Assembly: GCA_900540595.1 (NCBI GenBank)
Contig: UQGL01000055.1
Location: forward strand, 1-9,923
Direction of reading: 5' to 3'
DNA length: 9,923 nucleotides
Origin: an uncultured Oscillospiraceae bacterium
Lineage (GTDB): Bacteria > Bacillota > Clostridia > Oscillospirales > Ruminococcaceae
The translations under genes and the position numbers were made by a program. Within the stretch, counting starts at the first letter, position 1. Every line of letters starts with the position of its first letter. The notes below the pieces were generated by a model, which worked only from the letters and a program-made list of their open reading frames with translations, searched no databases and was not told the DNA's origin. Shown piece after piece: positions 1 to 4,464 of the stretch.

Positions 1-151
1 CGACCAGCTCCTGCTTGATGTCGTTGAAAACGATGGTGGCGCCGCAGTTGGCCATTGCGGTGGCAATGGCAAAGCCGATGCCGTAGGATGCGCCGGTGAT
101 CAGCGCGACCTTGCCGGTCAGGTCAAAGGATTTCGGGGTGCAAACAGACAT
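1..151 (-). CDS. kduD: SDR-family dehydrogenase, N-terminal fragment (KduD / gluconate 5-dehydrogenase type)
   Basis: Only the first 50 codons are present; the gene runs off the left edge. The start is the ATG whose complement is at 149-151, preceded by AGGAGG with a 9-base spacer. The peptide begins [20 protein letters not shown] and continues with ASYGIG, giving the Rossmann motif TGxxxGIG at residues 19-26 of a classical short-chain dehydrogenase. The second strand ends IVFNDI, with Asp44 near the position that usually contacts the adenosine ribose, which would favour NAD(H). The N-terminus resembles clostridial proteins often annotated gluconate 5-dehydrogenase. Placement just downstream of kduI suggests the real role is 2-dehydro-3-deoxy-gluconate 5-dehydrogenase (KduD), which reduces the KduI product to 2-keto-3-deoxygluconate. 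The SDR assignment is firm; the substrate is inferred from context, since the catalytic YxxxK lies outside the window. Confidence 0.8.
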   Translation of the reverse strand, partial: MSVCTPKSFDLTGKVALITGASYGIGFAIATAMANCGATIVFNDIKQELV

Positions 152-192
152 GATGCAAAACCTCCTAAAGTTTGTAACAGTCATATATTCCA

Positions 193-267
193 GCGCCCAT
201 CACTGGGGCGCGAGAATTAAAGTAAATGGTTGCGCATATCTTGCGCAAACCGGCGCAAGATATGTGC
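193..267 (-). promoter_or_regulatory. kduI-kduD spacer with two hairpins and a TTGCGCAA palindrome
   Basis: The 127-base gap between kduI stop and kduD start holds two inverted repeats. Arms 232-246 and 253-267 pair over 15 bp, with one G-T wobble, around a 6-base loop. Arms 193-198 and 206-211 form a 6-bp all-GC stem. Neither is followed by a U-run on the minus-strand transcript, so these are not standard terminators. They may set transcript stability or processing between the two genes, or be DNA operator sites: TTGCGCAA at 241-248 is a perfect 8-bp palindrome. The structures are seen directly; the role is inferred. Confidence 0.5.
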
Positions 268-278
268 GTTTCTTGCGG

Positions 279-1124
279 TCAGCGTAAATCAGTTGTGGCG
301 ATATTATCCATATCATCGAACTCCATGTTCTCGCCGCCCATGGCCCAGATAAAGGTGTAATTCGATGTACCTACGCCGCTGTGGATGCTCCAGGAGGGGC
401 TGATGACAGCGTCATAGTTATGCATGACAATGTGGCGGGTCTCAGTAGGCTCACCGCACATGTGGAAAACCGCCTGCCCCTCGGGAACCTCAAAGTAGGT
501 GTAGATCTCCATGCGGCGCTCATGGGTGTGGCTGGGCATGGTGTTCCAGTTGCTGCCCGGCTCCAGAGCGGTCATGCCCATCGACAGCTGGCAGGTCTTG
601 AGGACGCTGGGGTGGATAAACTGGTTGATGGTGCGCTTGTTGCAGGTCTCCACAGAGCCGAGGGGGCGCTTGGCAGCCTGCTCGATGGTGATGAGCTTGT
701 TCTCATAGCTGCAGTGGGCCGGGGCCGATACCATGTAGAATTTAGCGGGGTGCGCAGGGTCGTCACTCTTAAAGGAGACCTTCTCGTTGCCCTTTGTGAT
801 GTACAGGCAGTCCTTGTAGTTCAGATGATACGCTTTGCCGTCAGCCGTGACTGTACCGGCACCGTCACCGATGTTGAAGATGCCGATCTCGCGGCGCTCA
901 AGGAAATAATGGGTGCCGAAATTGGCCCAGACATCAATGCCTTTGTCGATGGGCACTTCCTCATGCACCGGCATGCAGCCCAGCGTGACCATGCGGTCCA
1001 CATGGCTGTAGACGGCCACGACCTCATCGGCCTTGTACAGACCGGTGATCAGCATCTCATTGCGGGTCTCCTCCGTCGTATAGCGCTTGAAATCGCGCTG
1101 ATTGCAGGAATAGCGAATATCCAT
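279..1124 (-). CDS. kduI: 5-dehydro-4-deoxy-D-glucuronate isomerase (KduI)
   Basis: This 281-residue cupin-type isomerase matches the usual KduI length of about 278. It converts 5-keto-4-deoxyuronate, the open form of unsaturated uronates released by pectate or glycosaminoglycan lyases, into 3-deoxy-D-glycero-2,5-hexodiulosonate in the cytoplasm. The zinc-site motif MPSHTHERRME is intact, giving His199, His201 and Glu206, with the fourth ligand His248 in SWSIHSG; these equal the E. coli ligands shifted by three. Other family landmarks are WANFGTHYFLERREIGIFNIG (residues 66-86, broken here as the WANFG and GIFNIG blocks) and WNTMPSHTH. I chose the ATG whose complement is at 1122-1124 because AGGAGG lies 10 bases upstream and the protein then aligns with the family; the open frame extends 36 codons further without support. 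It is the first gene of a kduI-kduD unit, divergent from ilvA. Confidence 0.96.
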   Translation of the reverse strand: MDIRYSCNQRDFKRYTTEETRNEMLITGLYKADEVVAVYSHVDRMVTLGCMPVHEEVPIDKGIDVWANFGTHYFLERREIGIFNIGDGAGTVTADGKAYHLNYKDCLYITKGNEKVSFKSDDPAHPAKFYMVSAPAHCSYENKLITIEQAAKRPLGSVETCNKRTINQFIHPSVLKTCQLSMGMTALEPGSNWNTMPSHTHERRMEIYTYFEVPEGQAVFHMCGEPTETRHIVMHNYDAVISPSWSIHSGVGTSNYTFIWAMGGENMEFDDMDNIATTDLR

Positions 1125-1159
1125 ACAGCGACTGCCTCCTTGACAGGTGTGTGTTTGTG

Positions 1160-1176
1160 AGCAAACATATTTTGCT
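1160..1176 (-). promoter_or_regulatory. candidate operator in kduI leader
   Basis: AGCAAA and TTTGCT form a perfect 6-bp inverted repeat around 5 bases. If the kduI -10 element at 1189-1194 is right, transcription starts near 1182 and this site sits at about +6 to +22, a normal repressor position. It could bind a uronate-responsive repressor of the LacI or GntR families. No regulator gene is in the window to support the link. Confidence 0.35.
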
Positions 1177-1188
1177 ATTGTTACCCCT

Positions 1189-1217
1189 ATTATACAGCAT
1201 TCAACGCCGGTAACATA
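1189..1217 (-). promoter_or_regulatory. kduI promoter (-10 strong, -35 weak)
   Basis: On the minus strand, 1194-1189 reads TATAAT, a perfect -10. The hexamer 17 bases upstream (1217-1212) reads TATGTT and is a poor -35. A strong -10 with a weak -35 fits a promoter that needs an activator, but this is an inference. The start would be near 1182, leaving a leader of roughly 58 bases. Confidence 0.55.
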
Positions 1218-1225
1218 GTGGCAGT

Positions 1226-1259
1226 ATTGCACAATTATTGTGTTTTGTTTTTGTGCAAT
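1226..1259. promoter_or_regulatory. 9-bp inverted repeat between the kduI and ilvA promoters
   Basis: ATTGCACAA (1226-1234) and its exact reverse complement TTGTGCAAT (1251-1259) flank a 16-base AT-rich spacer. The left arm also starts a smaller repeat, CACAA-TTA-TTGTG (1230-1242). The centre lies about 60 bases upstream of the predicted kduI start and 72 upstream of the predicted ilvA start, so it could be an activator site for either. The repeat is seen; the binding protein is unknown. Confidence 0.45.
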
Positions 1260-1280
1260 TTATTGATGAATATTTTTCAC

Positions 1281-1309
1281 TTTACAAATTAGCAACTTTC
1301 AAGTATACT
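1281..1309 (+). promoter_or_regulatory. ilvA promoter
   Basis: TTTACA at 1281-1286 and TATACT at 1304-1309 are separated by exactly 17 bases, a near-consensus sigma-A promoter. Transcription should begin near 1315-1317, giving ilvA an 86-88 base leader. No T-box motif occurs in that leader, so ilvA appears to be controlled separately from ilvBNCD. Confidence 0.75.
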
Positions 1310-1323
1310 CATGTCAGTGTCAC

Positions 1324-1372
1324 GGCCGCGAAGAAGCGGCCCGGCCCGACCCGGAAGCACCGGGTCGGGCCG
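1324..1372 (+). promoter_or_regulatory. two tandem GC hairpins in the ilvA leader
   Basis: GGCCGC (1324-1329) pairs with GCGGCC (1336-1341) around GAAGAA. Immediately next, 1342-1354 pairs perfectly over 13 bp with 1360-1372 around AAGCA. The second hairpin is very stable but is followed by ATCTATTG rather than a U-run, so it is not a normal intrinsic terminator. It ends 17 bases before the AAGGAG ribosome binding site. It could protect the 5' end, pause polymerase or bind a protein; nothing in the sequence decides. Confidence 0.6.
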
Positions 1373-1402
1373 ATCTATTGTCAAAAACGAAGGAGCAGCC
1401 CC

Positions 1403-2608
1403 ATGCTTACATTGGATAAGATCTACCACGCAAAATTTATTTTAAAACAGGTCGCCCGCAAAACCGATCTGATCGCAGCACCCCGGCTGTGCCCCGGCAC
1501 GGACCTTTATCTAAAGACCGAGAACCTGCAGGTCACGGGCAGCTTCAAGGTGCGCGGCGCTTACTACAAGATCAGCCAGCTCAGCGAGGAGGAGCGTGCC
1601 AAGGGCGTCATCGCCTGCTCAGCCGGCAACCACGCACAGGGCGTGGCGCTGGCCGCCACCCGCATGGGTATTAAAAGCGTGGTCTGCATGCCGGACGGCG
1701 CCCCTATTATGAAGGTAGAGAGCACCAAGCGCCTCGGCGCGGAGGTCGAGCTGGTCAAGGGCACCTACGATGATGCCCATGACCGCGCTGTGGAGCTGCA
1801 GGAGCAGACCGGCATGACCTTCATCCACCCCTACGATGACGAGCTTGTTATTGCAGGGCAGGGGACCATCGGCCTTGAGATCCTCGACCAGCTGCCTGAT
1901 GTAGACGCGGTCATCGTGCCTATCGGCGGCGGCGGCCTGATCTCCGGCGTAGCGTTTGCCATCAAGAGCCTGCGCCCCGAGGTAAAGGTCTACGGCGTGC
2001 AGGCTGCCGGTGCCCCCAGCATGGAGCATGCCTTCCACGACCACAAGTACGAGACACTGGACAGCGCCGTGACCTTTGCAGACGGCATTGCAGTCAAGAC
2101 GCCCGGCGAAACGACCTTTGATATGGTGAGCCAGTATGTGGACGACATCGTCACCGTAAGCGAGGACGAGATCGCCGCCGCCATCCTGGCCCTGATGGAG
2201 AACCAGAAGCTGGTGGCCGAGGGCGCCGGTGCCACACCGGTGGCAGCCGCGCTTTTCGGCAAGCTGCCGCTGGCAGGCAAAAAGACCGTCTGCCTGATCT
2301 CAGGCGGCAACATTGATGTAAACATCCTCTCCCGTGTCATCACGCGCGGTCTGGTCATGAGCGGCCGCAAGACAAACCTGATGATCGCGCTCGAGGACAA
2401 GCCCGGCCAGCTGAGTCTGGTCAGCGACATCGTCTCGGGCTGCGGGGCCAATGTCGTGAGCGTCCATCATGACCGCAGCGATGCAAACATGGCCATCACA
2501 AGCTGCTTCCTGAAGCTGGGCCTTGAGACCCGCGATGCCGCCCAGATCGAAACGATCAAGCAGAAGCTGACCGAAGCCGGGTTTAAGCTGGTGACGGAGC
2601 GCGCCTGA
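1403..2608 (+). CDS. ilvA: threonine ammonia-lyase (threonine deaminase)
   Basis: This PLP enzyme of 401 residues deaminates L-threonine to 2-oxobutanoate and ammonia, the entry step to isoleucine. Fold type II landmarks are present: TGSFKVRGA with the PLP Schiff-base Lys49, SAGNHAQG (residues 73-80), the phosphate-binding glycine loop IGGGGLISG (174-182) and SGGN (300-303). Residues about 325-401 form one ACT-like domain (NLMIALEDKPGQLSLVSDIV onward). The length and single ACT domain match the roughly 400-residue clostridial form rather than the 514-residue E. coli IlvA with two ACT-like repeats. The ATG at 1403 is chosen because AAGGAG lies at 1390-1395 and the protein then starts MLTLDKIYHA; an open-frame start at 1238 would add 55 residues encoded by leader hairpins. 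The gene has its own promoter and no T-box, and is separated from ilvBNCD by a gene on the other strand. The ACT domain suggests amino acid feedback, but the effector cannot be read. Confidence 0.95.
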   Translation: MLTLDKIYHAKFILKQVARKTDLIAAPRLCPGTDLYLKTENLQVTGSFKVRGAYYKISQLSEEERAKGVIACSAGNHAQGVALAATRMGIKSVVCMPDGAPIMKVESTKRLGAEVELVKGTYDDAHDRAVELQEQTGMTFIHPYDDELVIAGQGTIGLEILDQLPDVDAVIVPIGGGGLISGVAFAIKSLRPEVKVYGVQAAGAPSMEHAFHDHKYETLDSAVTFADGIAVKTPGETTFDMVSQYVDDIVTVSEDEIAAAILALMENQKLVAEGAGATPVAAALFGKLPLAGKKTVCLISGGNIDVNILSRVITRGLVMSGRKTNLMIALEDKPGQLSLVSDIVSGCGANVVSVHHDRSDANMAITSCFLKLGLETRDAAQIETIKQKLTEAGFKLVTERA

Positions 2609-2616
2609 TTCTTATG

Positions 2617-2783
2617 CTATGTAGGGGCGAACATTGTTCGCCCGCGGAAGCTTTGCGGCAGCGCTGACTTCCCGGGTCGTCGAGGACGCCGACCCCTACG
2701 CGTAGGGGCGGATTCCATATCCGCCCGCGGATGTTTCTGCCGCCGCGAACGAGCACGGGCGAGCATTGTTCGCCCCTACATAG
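2617..2783. repeat. compound palindromic repeat with 28-bp terminal inverted repeats
   Basis: This 167-bp element fills the convergent gap between ilvA and the DUF815 gene. Its ends, 2617-2644 and 2756-2783, are inverted repeats matching at 26 of 28 positions, beginning CTATGTAGGGGCG. Each end is itself a hairpin. In the middle, CCCCTACG meets CGTAGGGG (2693-2708), a 16-bp perfect palindrome that looks like the junction of two back-to-back units of about 84 bp (2617-2700 and 2701-2783). Positions 2702-2728 are identical to 6734-6760 in the ilvN-ilvC gap. There is no reading frame and I see no clear target-site duplication. It ends 10 bases from the DUF815 stop codon and may end transcripts from both sides. 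Confidence 0.85.
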
Positions 2784-2793
2784 TGGAGAAATT

Positions 2794-3969
2794 TTATACT
2801 TTGACGCCCGCTGCCAGCAGCTCGACAAACTGCTTGGCAACGCGCGGGCTGCGCCCGCCGGCACGGATGGCGAATGCCGCGCCCTTGATGTACAGCTGGT
2901 CGCTGGGCATCTGGATGCCGTACTGCTTCGCCAGCTCGAGCAAGATGCGCTCATAGCGGTCCTTGTCAGGCTGCTGGAAAGTTACCGTCAGGCCGAACCG
3001 CGCTGCCAGACTCATCAGCTCCTGCCGGGTATCTGCCGCATGCAGGTCATCCCCGCTGCGGTCAGCCATCGTTTCCTTGACGAGATGGCGGCGGTTGCTG
3101 GTCGCGTAGACCGCCACATTATGGCTGCGCCCGCCGACACCGCCCTCCAGAATCGCCTTCAGCGCCGCAAAGTTATCATCGTTGGCAGAGAAGCTCAGAT
3201 CGTCAATAAAGAGGATGAATTTCAGCGGATTGTTCGCCAGCTCGTCCATCAGGGCGGGGATCTGGTAAAGCTGGTTTTTTTTAACCTCGATCAGCCGCAG
3301 GCCGTCCGGCGCAAGCTCGTTGGCAACAGCCTTGACCGTGCTGGATTTGCCGGTGCCGGCATCGCCGTACAGCAGCACATTGTTCGCAGGGCGGCCCTCC
3401 AGCAGGGCGCGGGTGTTGGCGATGACCTTCTCCCGCTCCTGCTCATAGCCGGGCAGCTCGCTCAGCCGCTGCGGGTCGGGGTAGCGCACCGGCACCAGGC
3501 GGCCGTCCTCCAGCGCAAACACATGGTAGCGGGCAAACATACCGTAGCCCTTGCGTCCGGCCGCCGCGCGGCGCGCCTCATAGGCTGCGCGGTAATCCGC
3601 ATCCGGCGTGGTCTGCCAGCGGGGCAGAAACGCCGCCGCGCCGGGGAACACCTCGTCCAGCGTAGCGCGCCCCAGCTGCTGCAGAAAGTCCAGTTCATCG
3701 GCCAGCGCCTTTTCCAGCACAGGGCCGGCATCCTGCCCGGCCGCCACACGCAGGCAGAGGTTTTCCTCCTCCAGCACGGCATTCAGCAGGGTATCCGTCC
3801 AGTTCGTGCCGCGGGCAAACAGCTCCGCCTCCAGCGCGGCAATCGCGCCTGTCAGCTCGTTTTCCTCCGCCGCCAGCGCCGCGCGCAGCGCACGCAGCGG
3901 CTCCGCTGCCAGCAGGCCGCGGAACACCACAAGCCCATCGAGATGGGCCAACCATTCCTTACGCAACAT
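2794..3969 (-). CDS. DUF815 / COG2607 family AAA+ ATPase
   Basis: The protein has 391 residues and no signal peptide or membrane segment, so it should be cytoplasmic. The AAA+ core is clear: Walker A GDAGTGKS (202-209), Walker B FILFIDD (251-257), a sensor-1-like ATSNRRH (289-295) and a late arginine segment GGRSPRVAKQF (371-381) in the sensor-2 position. These belong to the DUF815 family, predicted P-loop ATPases found next to unrelated genes in many bacteria and with no established function. The N-terminal 180 residues are alanine- and leucine-rich, probably helical, and have no motif I recognise. Start is the ATG complementary to 3967-3969, with AAAGGA 9 bases upstream. It is transcribed away from ilvBNCD from its own promoter and converges on ilvA, so a role in branched-chain amino acid synthesis is not implied. 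The family call is firm; the biological role is unknown. Confidence 0.9.
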   Translation of the reverse strand: MLRKEWLAHLDGLVVFRGLLAAEPLRALRAALAAEENELTGAIAALEAELFARGTNWTDTLLNAVLEEENLCLRVAAGQDAGPVLEKALADELDFLQQLGRATLDEVFPGAAAFLPRWQTTPDADYRAAYEARRAAAGRKGYGMFARYHVFALEDGRLVPVRYPDPQRLSELPGYEQEREKVIANTRALLEGRPANNVLLYGDAGTGKSSTVKAVANELAPDGLRLIEVKKNQLYQIPALMDELANNPLKFILFIDDLSFSANDDNFAALKAILEGGVGGRSHNVAVYATSNRRHLVKETMADRSGDDLHAADTRQELMSLAARFGLTVTFQQPDKDRYERILLELAKQYGIQMPSDQLYIKGAAFAIRAGGRSPRVAKQFVELLAAGVKV

Positions 3970-4008
3970 AGTTTATAATCCTTTCCCAAGAAAAACACTC
4001 TTTACCTC

Positions 4009-4037
4009 AGTATAACTGCCGCGACAAAAACTTGCAA
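4009..4037 (-). promoter_or_regulatory. promoter of the DUF815 ATPase gene
   Basis: On the minus strand TTGCAA (4037-4032) and TATACT (4014-4009) are separated by 17 bases. Transcription would begin near 4002, giving a leader of about 33 bases with AAAGGA before the ATG. It lies back to back with the ilvBNCD promoter, about 30 bases away. Confidence 0.6.
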
Positions 4038-4065
4038 GGCTTGTTGCAGAATTTTCAAAGAAGTC

Positions 4066-4094
4066 TTGACAAATGTGCAAATGTACGGTATAGT
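4066..4094 (+). promoter_or_regulatory. ilvBNCD operon promoter
   Basis: A perfect -35 TTGACA (4066-4071), a 17-base spacer and TATAGT (4089-4094) make a near-consensus sigma-A promoter. The start should fall near 4101, just before the first stem of the T-box. A constitutively strong promoter followed by an attenuator is the standard T-box arrangement. Confidence 0.85.
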
Positions 4095-4100
4095 TTATCA

Positions 4101-4380
4101 CAAACCCAGATAATGCTTGGATGGGAAGTTAGTAACGGCCCCGCCCCTTTCAGAGAACTGCCGGTCGGTGCAAGGCAGCAAGGCAGGCAAGCCGCGAACT
4201 GATCCCGGAGCAGACCACCCGAAAATCACAGTAGGGCGGTACGGGCGCACCCGTTACAGTGCCGGACCTTGTTGGAGGTCCATGAGGCGGGGGCACAGCC
4301 CCAATAAGAGTGGTACCGCAGAGTCGTGTTTTTACAGGCTTTGTCTCTTGGAATACGAGGGGCAAAGCCTGTTTTCATTT
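4101..4380 (+). promoter_or_regulatory. T-box riboswitch controlling ilvBNCD, probably leucine-specific
   Basis: The leader has all main T-box parts. In Stem I, TGCT/AGCA (4114-4117 with 4209-4212) forms the base, GGAT at 4119-4122 opposite GG at 4207-4208 looks like the kink-turn, and AGTA at 4131-4134 marks the specifier loop. The opposite strand reads GAA-CTG-A (4196-4202) between the helices GGGA/TCCC and CGGC/GCCG. The conserved T-box AGAGTGGTACCGCAG is at 4307-4321. Its TGGT would pair with an ACCA tRNA end, which fits leucine, isoleucine and valine tRNAs alike. AAGAG (4306-4310) can pair with CTCTT (4345-4349), which is in the 5' arm of the terminator, so antiterminator and terminator exclude each other. 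Uncharged tRNA should allow read-through. The specifier is read as CUG (Leu, 4199-4201); AUC (Ile, 4202-4204) is the alternative. T-box identity is near certain, the codon less so. Confidence 0.95.
4334..4380 (+). terminator. T-box intrinsic terminator
   Basis: Positions 4334-4350 pair with 4356-4372 over 17 bp, with three G-U wobbles, around the loop GAATA. TTTTCATTT follows. The 5' arm overlaps the sequence needed for the antiterminator, as expected for T-box attenuation. Confidence 0.9.
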
Positions 4381-4383
4381 ATT

Positions 4384-4420
4384 GCCCCATACCGGGGCAT
4401 GTAGGGCATGCCGCCCTACA
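4384..4420 (+). repeat. two short hairpins between T-box terminator and ilvB
   Basis: GCCCC (4384-4388) pairs with GGGGC (4394-4398), and TGTAGGGC (4400-4407) pairs perfectly with GCCCTACA (4413-4420). The second carries the TGTAGGG word of the longer palindromic repeats elsewhere in the window and may be a minimal copy. They would be present only in read-through transcripts and lie about 30 bases before the ilvB ribosome binding site. Confidence 0.5.
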
Positions 4421-4464
4421 GCTTCCCGGTAAGCAGTGTCAGGCAACAGGAAGGAGCAAGCATC

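Noticed and set aside
381..1160. 259-codon plus-strand frame over kduI
   Set aside because: Antisense to KduI with all four metal ligands present; no ribosome binding site or motif.
1342..1372. Intrinsic terminator for an upstream transcript
   Set aside because: The stem is strong but followed by ATCTATTGTC instead of a U-run, and no plus-strand gene precedes it in the window.
1238..1402. Upstream start for ilvA adding 55 residues
   Set aside because: The extension covers the promoter and leader hairpins, has no homology-like character and no ribosome binding site, whereas ATG at 1403 has AAGGAG.
2617..2783. Insertion sequence or CRISPR
   Set aside because: There is no transposase frame and no regular direct-repeat/spacer pattern. 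The element is a small palindromic repeat.
2731..3978. 415-codon plus-strand frame over the DUF815 gene
   Set aside because: The opposite strand encodes an intact AAA+ ATPase with Walker A and B. This frame begins inside a palindromic repeat and has an Arg/Gln/Leu-rich translation typical of antisense.
4117..4404. 95-codon frame in the ilvB leader
   Set aside because: It coincides with T-box stems, antiterminator and terminator; there is no ribosome binding site and no branched-chain codon cluster to suggest a leader peptide.
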